From: Picochlorum sp. 'celeri'
Taxonomy: Eukaryota; Chlorophyta; Trebouxiophyceae
Direction of reading: 5' to 3'
DNA length: 64,000 bases
Assembly (NCBI GenBank): GCA_010909725.1
Contig: JAACMV010000011.1
Coordinates: 1-64,000, forward strand
Position 1 is the first letter of the stretch; each line of letters starts with the position of its first letter. A program made the translations under genes and the position numbers. Positions 1 through 9,265 of the stretch are shown in pieces. Under the pieces are notes generated by a model. That model was not told the DNA's origin. It worked only from the letters and a program-made list of their open reading frames with translations, and made no database searches.

Positions 1-220
1 CTGTGCCTGCGTCGTTCTTGGTGGGCGAGGGTAATGAGGGTAAATATGACAATATTAGCACCCAGTCCACTCGGCCACGCCACAAACAAACACCATTTCT
101 AAATTAAATAATATACAAACTACACAAAAATATGAAAACATCACAAAAATACAAAAGAAATCCAAAAAAACAACCCACAACAAGACCAAAATACCCTAAC
201 CAAAAAAAAACACGCCAAAA

Positions 221-520
221 TAACAAAAAAATAGATCATAATACCCTTTATATATGATAAGGGTAATAATAACATACACAACAACAACAATCCACACCAC
301 CAATAATAACACGACACGACAAGAAGAACAACCTGGAGATAGATAGGAGAGACTCACAGACAACATCTCATATCTGAGAGATACAGAAAGGTACAACGAT
401 AAGAAGAAGGCAAGTGTATGAAAAGAATAAAAATAAAGAAAAGACATCATCATGAAAAAACAAGAATGAAATAAAAACAAATCGGCGTCTTCACAACAAC
501 AACAACAACAACAGAAGGAC
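221..520. repeat. Diverged ~300-bp repeat, copy 1
   Basis: The order of short blocks in this copy recurs in the same order and orientation at about 921-1225: an A+T-rich lead, a CACAACAACAA-type tract followed by TCCACAC, a CAATAATAAC block, an acagacaacat block, an AAAAGAATAAA block, an acaagaatgaaat block, and a final cttcacaacaacaac tract. Indels separate the blocks, so the copies are old. It may be a non-autonomous mobile element or a tandem duplication. I see no terminal inverted repeats. Confidence 0.5.
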
Positions 521-920
521 ACAATTGTAAGTAAGTACTAAGAAGAAGAAGAATACCAATTAAAAAATAATAATAATAAACACCCATCAGTAAAAAAAGA
601 AACGTCGCACACCCAGGGCAAAACAACACACAGGTCTGGTGGTGCTCTGTCTGAAGAAGAGGGAGCTTCTCCCAACAAGAAGAAGAATGGCGATCTTCCC
701 ATCATCACCCCCCCCTTGACTTGACTGAGACCACCACCAAAAACATACCAACCAAACCAATCAAAAGAAGGGTGTTGTATAATTAAAAAACAATATTCAT
801 CAAAGTGTCGCACACCACGTGAAAACAACTCCTCCTCCTCGGACACCACACACCACAAGATCTGCTACTGCTACTGCAGCTACAACATGAGACAACACAC
901 CAACAAAGAAGCAAAGCAAT

Positions 921-1225
921 CAAAAGGAGAATGTAAGTAAATATCTCATACATAATAGTAGTAGTCGTAATAATGATAATAACATGCACAACAACAATCC
1001 ACACGAGCAATAATACCAACCAATAATAACAGGACACAACAAAGCACACAAGTCTCATGCATGCACAAGCAGAACCAGGAGCTACCCTACACAGACAACA
1101 TATGAGATAGAGAGAGGTACAATAGTAGTAGTATATATAAAAAGAATAAATAGGAGACATGAAACAAGAATGAAATGAAAACAAATCGTCGTCTTCACAA
1201 CAACAACAACAAGAAGAAGTAAGCT
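921..1225. repeat. Diverged ~300-bp repeat, copy 2
   Basis: This is the second copy of the repeat at about 221-520, with the same block order and ending in the same CAA tract. Between the copies a shorter similarity also recurs: an attaaaaaa stretch followed by tcgcacacc at about 558-615 and again at about 782-815. The tract therefore seems built from several rounds of local duplication. Confidence 0.5.
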
Positions 1226-3217
1226 GTGGCAAGCACAGCTGTGTCACGTTGCTGGAGCAAGTATTTCAATATCATCATCATGCATGGAACGCTTACTTAA
1301 TTACTTCGACTTCATGAGTTGCAATTAGGATAGTAGTATATATACAATTGCGACGCTTCTTGGAATGGTGGGAATGGGGAAGATCTCGTCGTGTTTTTAC
1401 AGCAAAGAGAGACTGCTCCACAGCTCTATCCTCCTCCACCCGTGTGTGCTCCACATATCCAGGCGCCCCCATCAGAAGAGGTCTTCGATAGGAGGAAAAA
1501 GAAACACCAAAAGTGAAACTACCATACCATCATCGGTCAAATGTCTCTTGTGATGGGAGATGAAAAAAGCACGCTGAGTGTGGCCGAGCGGTTTTAAAGC
1601 GTGTGGGCTGGCCCATGGTCGTCCTTTTTTATTGTCCTCATTTACGGACGGACACGCCCGAAAAAGAAAAGGAGGCCGACCTCACCGATCGGTCCAATAC
1701 CATGTCGGACCGATGCCTTCAGTCTATCTACCCTCTTGATGGAGAGGGATAAAAAAACCTTTGAAGAAGAGCTACACCTTTTGTTCTTCTTCTTCTCTAC
1801 AACTACTATTACTATTGGTTTACTACTACTAAAAACAAACAACAATAGTTACTGCTGTTGCTGCTCGAGAGGTAGAAACAAGGAAGAGAGGAGTAGCACA
1901 ACATGTGTGCTCACCTACCATCCACAGACTCAACCAACGAAACAGCAAAACAGCTCCAAACATACATACCTCCACACACACTGATTCGTGGATTCAGAAA
2001 ACACAATAATAACACGAATAATCAAAAAGTGTGTTCTAATCCATCTACTCTATCGTATGCAAAGTAGGACAACGTGTGAATATAGGATGGATGTGGACAC
2101 TCACACTCACATGCACAGAGATCTGTTGGGAATCATACAACACCCCCTGCTGTCTTTCTGAGCAGTATTTCTAGTAGTATGTCGTATCCTTGTACAGCAA
2201 TACAAGAACAAAAGATATATAGCAGAATCAATCTGGTTTTGGTTGAAATGATAGTAGGTGTTGTCTGTCCACCAAAAGACTAGGGAATGTGGCCACCACA
2301 GGAGCTGCTCTGACCTGGATCAATGAATGTAGGAGCTACAACTAAAGAACAAAAAAAAGAAAGGCTTCTCTGCTACACAACAACAATCAAAACGAAAACA
2401 AAGAACAAACAGAATGTATTCCCATGCGTTTGTATACCAGATTGGAACAACAATACAACAAGAGCCTGTGACAAAAGAAACGAGGTGAGCTCACCCTCAA
2501 TAGGTTGGTTGTTGAATGGGGATCTACTAGTATGTGACACCGTGTCGAATAGTCGAGATTCAAAAGACCGTCAAGCAACAAGAACCAAGAAAAGGAGTTG
2601 AAAAGATGATTGCAACAGCAGGCACAGCCCCAAACCGAGGCAAGAAAAAAAGAAGAAGCCACGCACCAGGCTCGCAGGACAAATCGATCCATCTGTTCGA
2701 AAAAGAAAACAAAACAAAGAGCGGAAAGCACAAAGCAAAAGGTGCAACGTTCGACGACAAACAATGGGGTAGGTTCACCACAAGAGGCCCAGAGGTTGCA
2801 TCCCACAACCACCCCCCTTACTTGGTTTTCTTTCGTCTGTCGTCTCCTTGACTTAATTCGATACTAGTTTTAAATGTTGGATTGACACGTGTAAGATTTG
2901 ATTTAATCTTACAATCAATACTGCGCAGAGAAATGGTGGGACTCACGGTCGGTCCACATGAGAGACCACATGAGAATGGATGGATGTCCACATGCTACAC
3001 AATGGTCCATCTTGCCTCAGATGGACCCTCAGATGGACCGTCCATCCATAGCCTTAGAATGTATGCATACATTGCCAAACCACCACGATGACACACGATG
3101 ATTGCATACAGACCACTAGTAAACCATGTAACAGATTAATAATGATGTTTATTACTTGAGAGTCGTAGGAGTGCTTGATGGGGGTGGAGAGTGATGGTCT
3201 CACTGACACAACGTAGG

Positions 3218-3302
3218 GTCCGCTCTTGTCATCCACTCGACCGGAGACACAATTTCAACAACGCTGATATTTAGTCTGTAAAAAGACACAATAAAAAAAG
3301 AC
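3218..3302. repeat. ~90-bp direct repeat, left copy
   Basis: It is about 85-90% identical by eye to 3914-4002. Both copies share gtccgctc, tgtcatc, actcgaccgga, gacacaatttcaaca and the tail gtaaaaaga-acaataaaaaa, in the same orientation. The copies flank about 610 bp. Read on the minus strand each copy starts with a T-rich tract ending in tttttac, which resembles a splice acceptor or a terminator. It could be the remnant of a duplicated gene end or the direct ends of a small element. Confidence 0.65.
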
Positions 3303-3913
3303 GACCACGCGACAAATAGGCAAATGGGCAAATGGGCACGGGTCACGATTTTTTATTGTGTTCAATTACAGCAGAAAAACACTTGGGTATTTGGGGAGTG
3401 TGTATCGATCGCTCTAGTGTTCCAACGATTGCATTGAATATGCCATCATTATACTTGGAACAACGTCCTGCTGACACCGCGAGGAATGAAAGTCCCCAGT
3501 GAAAACACAGCTGGTCGTCGTCAACTCCGTTCGCATCACAATAGTTGGGACGAGGAGGAGGGGGCTGCAGAACTGTCACCAATGGGTAGGAAGGGCCATT
3601 CATATGATTCATAGGTTCATAATAAGTCCAATAACACGACCCACGTATGGCCACATTCACAGAGAAGGGCCCCTAACCGTTTCACGGGAATGCCTTGGCA
3701 ATCACAGTGGACAGAGCCACGACGTCCAGGACCTCTCTTTCTCCTGATGATGGGTTTCTGCACGAATCGTTGATTGACATTGCAATACTGATAAATCAAG
3801 TCAATGAGACGGCAGAAAAAACAAAACCAAGCTCAAGCAGGCGGGTGGCAGCGAGTGTGTTGCGCCAAGAGCACGCTAGCTTGTTCAACCCTGTGGCTCT
3901 ATCACTAAACTGT

Positions 3914-4002
3914 GTCCGCTCCTGTCATCGACTCGACCGGAGAGACACAATTTCAACAATGCTCATCGTGATATTAGTCCGTAAAAAGATACAATAAAAA
4001 AG
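3914..4002. repeat. ~90-bp direct repeat, right copy
   Basis: Partner of the copy at 3218-3302. Relative to that copy it carries small insertions, including two bases within the tgtctctccgg stretch. No target-site duplication is obvious at either edge. Confidence 0.65.
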
Positions 4003-4172
4003 ATGCATGCAATACAATTGTCATACAATTCTGTTGTCCATTCCGAGAAACTTCCCGAGATGCTCCGTCTTTTCTTCCCAAATCACGGGTGAACGATTAG
4101 TCATCCTTGCATTTCGGATTCGGGTCAGTCTTGTTCAGACACTACAAAACATAATTCATCGACGAGACCGAA

Positions 4173-4616
4173 ATGATGATCAAAACCTATCTCCTTCTCT
4201 TGGTGTGCACATTGGCATCAACGCACGCCTCTGTGGCGCCTGCTTGTTCAGGTTCCAGATGTTATCTGTGCTCCAATGGAAACTCTGCCGCGATATTGAA
4301 TGGTAACGCGTGTTCTTGTGCGGATGGGACACGATGCGAACTCGTGTCTGGCTCTAGTGAGGGTGCTGCAGTGGTGCCACCAGTGATACTACCGAATAAT
4401 CTTCCCGGGGGCGCCAAGCCTACTGGTGCTTCCGGCGCAGAGTGTAGGCAAAGTGCTCCAGGAGAGGGTGGAAGCCGCTGCGGATATCTCCCAGACGGCA
4501 GGTATCTTGACCTCATTGGGTACTGTGAAGATGAATGCGGTTCAGGTGATTTTGCATGCTGTGAACAGGATGATAAGGGCGAATGGATCCCCAAATGCAA
4601 TGGCTGTAAAGCGTAG
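4173..4616 (+). CDS. Small secreted cysteine-rich protein
   Basis: The intronless ORF encodes 147 residues. It opens with a Met-Met-Ile-Lys then a Leu/Val-rich stretch ending in THA-S, a typical signal peptide of about 19 residues, so the product should be secreted or enter the ER lumen. The mature part carries about 15 Cys in two clusters: a CSGSRCYLCS-type N-terminal cluster with a CSC pair, and a C-terminal cluster including CGYLPDGRYLDL, CEDEC and CCEQDD, ending in CNGCKA. Between them lies a Pro/Gly/Ala-rich linker. The even spacing suggests disulfide-stabilised mini-domains. I do not recognise the family. It ends about 215 bp before the stop codon of the convergent Fanzor gene. An extracellular matrix or defence role is possible but unsupported. 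Confidence 0.75.
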   Translation: MMIKTYLLLLVCTLASTHASVAPACSGSRCYLCSNGNSAAILNGNACSCADGTRCELVSGSSEGAAVVPPVILPNNLPGGAKPTGASGAECRQSAPGEGGSRCGYLPDGRYLDLIGYCEDECGSGDFACCEQDDKGEWIPKCNGCKA

Positions 4617-4689
4617 CTTTGGGGGAATGGTGCACCAATGTGATGCAATGCAAACATGATCAGTAACATGGTGCATTTTATAATGGTAG

Positions 4690-4830
4690 CGGCTTTTCAC
4701 CATCTCTTACAGTAAAATTTTTTAATTTCGTTTGTCGGACGGAATGTTCCAAACTTGGAAGTTCCATCGTTCTCTCTGCTGTATCTTGAAGCATAGCGTC
4801 TGCAAAAAGCAGCCGACTTACATGCCGAAT
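4690..4830 (-). ncRNA. Candidate Fanzor guide-RNA scaffold region (3' flank)
   Basis: Described Fanzor and TnpB systems make their guide RNA from the 3' end of the nuclease ORF and the adjoining flank. Here the flank, on the minus strand, holds a hairpin at 4797-4815 (CTGC/GCAG stem with a five-base loop and an outer CG pair), 15 bases past the stop codon. The self-complementary GGAATGTTCC lies at 4740-4749, and a GGAA/TTCC repeat at about 4757-4765. A mature guide and the element end cannot be located from sequence alone. The assignment rests on position and local self-complementarity only. Confidence 0.3.
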
Positions 4831-7182
4831 TCATTGCCGTGTTGATGTCCTTTGCCTTTTCCTCGTCCTCTTGAAAGCCTTGATTCGAGATCCATTGTGA
4901 CACTTTTCCAAAAACAAGTCTTTGATATTGATACTGGCATTGACATCACGGTCCCAAACATTTCGAATGCATTCATTGTTTTGACAACGTTTCATCCTGA
5001 ATTGTTTGTTGTACTGTTCCATTGCCTCATGACAGCAAGAACAGAGTTTGGACGTATTGAATTCATTAACCAACACAACTGTGGCACATTCCGATACCTT
5101 GTTGAACAGTTTTGTGCTCATGATAGGAGCAGTGCCCCTCATTGTGCCGTTATTATCACCATCACCATACGCCACGATGACTCTCTTCTGTGCCTCTTTG
5201 TTTCTTGTTCCACAGATTCGAGCAACCACATCCTCCATGGCCGACTTTTCCTTGCAAAATTTCCTCATCTTCTGTTTCTGATACCATTTTTTGTCATCGA
5301 AGAAGGCTTGTTGCAGTTGGGGCCACATAGAAACTTGGAATCTGTAACTCTCAAAAATTTTCTCAAGATCTACTGTCTTGTATGTTGGCACAGACACCCA
5401 TGCAGGACAGTATTCAGACATCCTTTTCTTCATTTTGGCTGTATACTGTTTCTGACTAGATAAGAAGATCCATTCTCCTGACCCCAGAGAATCACTTTTA
5501 TATCTGTCTTCCACCTCTGTATGACGACCATTTTCTGCATTCCACTTTGCATGGATCTTTTGCTTTTCCGAATCATGAAAAACCCACGTGGCCGCTGACT
5601 TTTTACCTGGGTCCAAACCGACAATGATACAATCTGTGTGATATATACCATGGTCATCTTTGCGTATGCCAGCCAACCTTTTGATCCTTTCTGTGATGAC
5701 TGTCTTGTCTTTGTTTTTAGCCTTTCGTTTCTGTAGAACGTCCTTTTGTGACTTTAATGTATGCAACAATGGCTTCAGTAGAACATAATGTATGGTGGAA
5801 ATGTCACCAAGGAGAATACGCAAAGGGTCATATCTGATCTTTTTTGCAATAATGTTGGTTGCAAACATCCCACAATAGGTGGCCCACAACTTTGCTTTGA
5901 CGTAATTCATATCATCCTGCAGATGGATTATCTTGCATTCCAGATCCGACTTCACAGTGTCTATAACAGCAGAAACAGAGACGCCATCAGTGCATATAGA
6001 GCATCCGAATCTGAGTTTCGTTTGGTCCTTCATGTGCTTTTTTTTCAATACTCGCTTCATGTTGAATATCGATTTCCAATAATAATACTTATTTGTATAG
6101 TCATCCAGTGCTGGACAGTCATCTACTATCTTTCTGATATATGGATATTTCTTTGCGAGCTGCTCAACCATAGTCTTCACTGCTGTGCTGGAGATATGGA
6201 TATGCTTTGGTCTCCAGGCCATCTGTGGACACAGACAAAATGTCCATTTCTGTCTTCCAAGTATACTCTTCTTCCCTTCAAACTCTCCGTTTCTGAACCT
6301 CTGTTGCAGTGATTCCACGAATGGCTCCAAGTGACCCAAAATGAAGAAGCAAATTCTGGATTTCTCAGAAAGAGTTGTCGTCTTTGGCACCAACGAGCAA
6401 ATGATATCCAAGGCTCTCTGTGCTTCATCCCATACTGACACATCAGACGCAAATTCTGTCAATGATGGTCTACGTTCAACAATATCACTGACTTTCGTCC
6501 TCTCCCAGAATGCCTGTGTGATTGCAGAAAATACTTGTCCAAACTTCTTCTTTGACAAATTTTTGATTTGGTCAAAGTCCGTGTCGTCTCGAAATAGCAA
6601 ATATCTCAGATACCGTAATGCATATACATTAAGATTGGTTTCCAAATGCGTGGTATGCATAACAGACGACTGCTGGGCCATCTGCTCCATTGTTTTGCCT
6701 CTCCAAGAAGAGAGACAACCCTGTGGCCAATCTGTTTTTAACCCAGTCTCCTCACAATATTCCTTGCACAAGTCGCGCAAGTTGGTATCAACATCCTTTC
6801 TCTCCTTCTTTTGTTGCAAATGATTAGCAAGGTGTCTGTAGATTTTGTTGTAGAGTTCGTAGAGAGATTCATCTTTATCGTCCCTAAATGCCCCACCGTT
6901 CCTCAATAACAATAGATGCATGACATGATGCGCATGAATCTGTAGTCTACTCAGGTAGAATACACATTCTTCAATTTCGCGTTGAACCACTTTGAACTTA
7001 CAAAAAGGCTGCAAAGTGCACTTGACGACTGTCTTATTGAAAAAACGGTCTTTATCCTTCTTTATAGCCACATCCAATCGAGTAAACTTCTTTTTCTTCA
7101 CCTTTTTCGATGGTGTGGCGGACACCTTTCTCTTTTTTTTCATTTTGAAATGACACGGTTGGCGATGGCGGCTCGACTTCAT
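4831..7182 (-). CDS. Fanzor-type (TnpB-like) RNA-guided DNA endonuclease
   Basis: The single uninterrupted ORF encodes 783 residues from ATG 7182; a second ATG at 7143 would give 770. The second start sits directly before KKKRKV, a classical basic nuclear-localisation motif, followed by more Lys-rich sequence. The C-terminus is also basic (KRTRKRQR). The C-terminal third has the OrfB/TnpB nuclease signature: RuvC-I Asp524 in VGLDPGKK, RuvC-II Glu707 in VNEFNTSK, a zinc ribbon C714-x2-C717...C733-x4-C738, and RuvC-III Asp746 in WDRDVNASIN. The Glu directly before TSKxCxxC matches the rearranged RuvC-II reported for Fanzor proteins. The N-terminal ~500 residues fit the recognition and wedge parts. 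No stop, frameshift or intron is seen, so it may be active. It looks A+T-richer than its neighbours. No second transposase or clear terminal inverted repeats were found. Confidence 0.9.
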   Translation of the reverse strand: MKSSRHRQPCHFKMKKKRKVSATPSKKVKKKKFTRLDVAIKKDKDRFFNKTVVKCTLQPFCKFKVVQREIEECVFYLSRLQIHAHHVMHLLLLRNGGAFRDDKDESLYELYNKIYRHLANHLQQKKERKDVDTNLRDLCKEYCEETGLKTDWPQGCLSSWRGKTMEQMAQQSSVMHTTHLETNLNVYALRYLRYLLFRDDTDFDQIKNLSKKKFGQVFSAITQAFWERTKVSDIVERRPSLTEFASDVSVWDEAQRALDIICSLVPKTTTLSEKSRICFFILGHLEPFVESLQQRFRNGEFEGKKSILGRQKWTFCLCPQMAWRPKHIHISSTAVKTMVEQLAKKYPYIRKIVDDCPALDDYTNKYYYWKSIFNMKRVLKKKHMKDQTKLRFGCSICTDGVSVSAVIDTVKSDLECKIIHLQDDMNYVKAKLWATYCGMFATNIIAKKIRYDPLRILLGDISTIHYVLLKPLLHTLKSQKDVLQKRKAKNKDKTVITERIKRLAGIRKDDHGIYHTDCIIVGLDPGKKSAATWVFHDSEKQKIHAKWNAENGRHTEVEDRYKSDSLGSGEWIFLSSQKQYTAKMKKRMSEYCPAWVSVPTYKTVDLEKIFESYRFQVSMWPQLQQAFFDDKKWYQKQKMRKFCKEKSAMEDVVARICGTRNKEAQKRVIVAYGDGDNNGTMRGTAPIMSTKLFNKVSECATVVLVNEFNTSKLCSCCHEAMEQYNKQFRMKRCQNNECIRNVWDRDVNASINIKDLFLEKCHNGSRIKAFKRTRKRQRTSTRQ

Positions 7183-7257
7183 ACCAATCCAAGGTTCTAG
7201 AAGATTCGGAATAAAATACAATACATTATATAAATATATACATATTATAAATAGGTT

Positions 7258-8730
7258 CTATGCAAACCGAAAAGAATATCTCTGCTGTTGAACCGACGAC
7301 GCAGTTTTCGTGATTGGACTGGATGTCTTGTCTTGATCCGATGGCCCAGCCGTGAAGGAAAAGCCAGAATGCACCGATGACCCATTGGAATGGGCAGATC
7401 CGATGGACAAGCCCCTGACATGAAGGGCCTGTCCATATAACGGCGTCCTCTGTCGCGTGTGCTTGGGCGATATCCTCCTAGAAACCAGTTCCCCGTCATT
7501 GTCGTGAGAGAATGCTGCGCGATGAAGGTCGACTACCACGTGATCATCACCAGCTTGCCGTGGCACTTCTCCAGGCCGTAGAAGCACGTCTTGAGCTGGG
7601 GTGTATTCGCTGTCTGTGCTTTCGAACTTTTTGTTTGTGGGCGTATCCGTATGGCTCAGTGCATCTTTCCCTCCCACCGATGTTGCCGAATCGGGCGTCC
7701 CATAGTCTCTACCACTGCATAGATGACCATCATCTTGCGGGTGCGACAACGTGAGCATGGCCAGCCGCCTCTCATATAATGGCCTAATTACCCATGCAAA
7801 ACATATTGCTACGATTGATCCAGCTACTGTAGAGAAGAATCCCAGCCAGAGACCTTGATTGACCCATCCGAATGGACTGAAAGGCACGCTGGCTGCAAGA
7901 CAGCCAGCTCCTCCCACCAACAGGGCCGTGGCACACGTGGCATACCATACCAGTTTCCTCCTCAATATAATATTTGTCACAATGTTTTTTAACTTCCAGA
8001 CCAATCGCCACATCTGAAACACGTACAGTGCACAAAATATGCAGTGGACAATGGCAGATGCAGCTGGGAACACGCACGCTGTGCATGGTTCCAAACCGCA
8101 CTGGGATGGCGATCCAATCCGATACGTCCCTATGAAATATCCCAATACCGATGTAGGGGAATCTTCCACTGGTTTGCCATCATATGACACTGCCAGGCTG
8201 ATCCATGCGGCAACAGATTGCAACCCTATGACCACCACCAACTGACCTGAAGCAATGGCAACCGCAGCTTTGGATCTCCAAGAGGGCCTTTTCTCATCTT
8301 CCAAATTCGTTCCAATTACTTTCATCGCGGACGCAAAGGTGTGTTGCCTGTATTCGTGTCGGCACAGTGCTCTGAACAACAACATCATTACCATGGTCTG
8401 ACACACAGGGTATAGCACACCGAGGCACACTGTCAGATACACTCGGCACATCCAGCCCTGCGATGTCCATGATGTCACCGTCGATGGGGCTACTACAGAG
8501 TACGGTCCCCAGATGACGTTCAACCTCAATATTTGGACGGCAGCGAGCAGAGAACACAACACGGCTCCATACCATCTGCCCCGAACTGACTGGCGCGTTC
8601 CATTGGCACACGAGAAAGACAGGCTAAACGGGACGAGGGTGTATACGAGAACACCCGTGCACAAAGCCACCAAAAGGCCCGAGAGAACCCACACGTAGTA
8701 TTCGGGTGCCCGAAAGCTGTTCACTTCCAT
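7258..8730 (-). CDS. Seven-transmembrane, GPCR-like membrane protein
   Basis: The intronless ORF encodes 490 residues. The first ~315 contain about seven hydrophobic segments (roughly 11-33, 53-75, 95-120, 150-178, 213-238, 257-283 and 287-313), with a short extracellular N-terminus and a loop with several Cys after segment 4. The last ~175 residues form a long hydrophilic, Ser/Thr/His-rich tail that suits a cytoplasmic regulatory domain. The layout resembles protist GPCR-like receptors, but I see no DRY, NPxxY or other class-defining motif, so receptor function is inferred from topology only. It shares a ~535-bp divergent intergenic region with ABCG transporter 1. Confidence 0.7.
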   Translation of the reverse strand: MEVNSFRAPEYYVWVLSGLLVALCTGVLVYTLVPFSLSFSCANGTRQSVRGRWYGAVLCSLLAAVQILRLNVIWGPYSVVAPSTVTSWTSQGWMCRVYLTVCLGVLYPVCQTMVMMLLFRALCRHEYRQHTFASAMKVIGTNLEDEKRPSWRSKAAVAIASGQLVVVIGLQSVAAWISLAVSYDGKPVEDSPTSVLGYFIGTYRIGSPSQCGLEPCTACVFPAASAIVHCIFCALYVFQMWRLVWKLKNIVTNIILRRKLVWYATCATALLVGGAGCLAASVPFSPFGWVNQGLWLGFFSTVAGSIVAICFAWVIRPLYERRLAMLTLSHPQDDGHLCSGRDYGTPDSATSVGGKDALSHTDTPTNKKFESTDSEYTPAQDVLLRPGEVPRQAGDDHVVVDLHRAAFSHDNDGELVSRRISPKHTRQRTPLYGQALHVRGLSIGSAHSNGSSVHSGFSFTAGPSDQDKTSSPITKTASSVQQQRYSFRFA

Positions 8731-9265
8731 CCCCCCTCAATCAGGCTCCCATGCTCCCAACCGACCAAAACCTCTGAGCAAATGCACGGTATACACCTCC
8801 GTAGAATTCAATCTAGCCTCTTGGCAACCCGACAACAACGCTACGAGTCACTGCCCTCTTTGAATAAGGCTGCAACTCTCATGCCCTGTTCCAACTCTTC
8901 CACAACCGCATGAACATGAATGGCATGGTCCAATTCTTCTGGACATCCTCGTGTGTCTTCTGCATCCTCATTTGCGAGATGCTCTTCGTGTCTTCACCCT
9001 ACACATCGTATTTCTGGGATGTGACGACAGAAGACCAAAACAAACGCTATTATTTTCCAGTCCGGTCAAAAGAGTGCTGCAACCGGGGAAACTGATTTGT
9101 AAAAAAAAAGAGAAAGGACCACAAATTGTGTCCAAATCGGCGGCAATGCTCACAAGGTCACGTTCGGCATGCTTCGGAGGAAAGAGATACATATTGTATT
9201 GAAATTTTGATGACGCATTGTCGATATCGACTGAAGTAGGGACGAAGTTGAACGACGTGCACAGT
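8731..9265. promoter_or_regulatory. Divergent intergenic region, 7-TM gene / ABCG transporter 1
   Basis: About 535 bp lie between two divergently transcribed genes. There is no convincing ORF, RNA gene or strong repeat, apart from an A9 tract near 9102. Both promoters and 5' UTRs must lie here. The ABCG reading frame is open back to 9218 without an ATG before 9266, which sets that start. Confidence 0.5.

Larger units (their letters stand above)
1..2900. other. A+T-rich, repeat-rich region without a supported gene
   Basis: About 2.9 kb dominated by CAA, GAA and TAA-type triplet tracts and A-rich stretches. Open frames here translate into runs of one or a few residues (poly-Cys, Ser, Tyr or Phe) and match no family I recognise, so I treat them as products of composition. 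A diverged repeat occurs twice (about 221-520 and 921-1225). The contrast with the tightly packed genes further right suggests a heterochromatic, subtelomeric or intergenic-repeat setting. No telomeric repeat array is visible. This is a reading of composition, not proof that nothing is transcribed. Confidence 0.55.
2901..4172. other. Gene-free spacer with direct repeats left of the secreted-protein gene
   Basis: No family-level match on either strand. It contains short GGTCCATC/GATGGACC inverted repeats near 3003-3045, a small tandem caaatgggca repeat near 3316-3340, and two ~90-bp direct repeats listed separately. A minus-strand open frame at 3343-3660 (up to 105 codons, several Cys and Trp) lies between the direct repeats and is the only candidate coding stretch. 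I do not recognise it and cannot support it as a gene. Confidence 0.45.

Noticed and set aside
196..1247. Two minus-strand open frames of 108 and 154 codons with poly-Cys/Tyr/Phe content
   Set aside because: They are translations of CAA/GAA-type repeats and similar to each other only because the DNA is repeated; no domain or signal pattern.
1575..1640. tRNA-like D-arm (gtggccgagcggtt) in the A+T-rich region
   Set aside because: D-stem pairing is imperfect, the following anticodon arm does not form, and no T-arm with GGTTCNANTCC appears within reach. At most a degenerate fragment.
3343..3660. Minus-strand 105-codon ORF between the direct repeats
   Set aside because: Coding-like in composition but no recognisable family, no clear promoter or splice context; kept only as a possibility.
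4805..4830. Possible 22-nt intron (GTAAGT...TTGCAG) at the 3' end of the Fanzor gene
   Set aside because: Too short compared with all other introns, and it lies after the natural stop codon; it is better seen as part of the hairpin-forming flank.
4616..7260. Terminal inverted repeats or target-site duplication around the Fanzor gene
   Set aside because: Only short attataaa-type A+T matches are visible on both sides, expected by chance; element ends cannot be defined.
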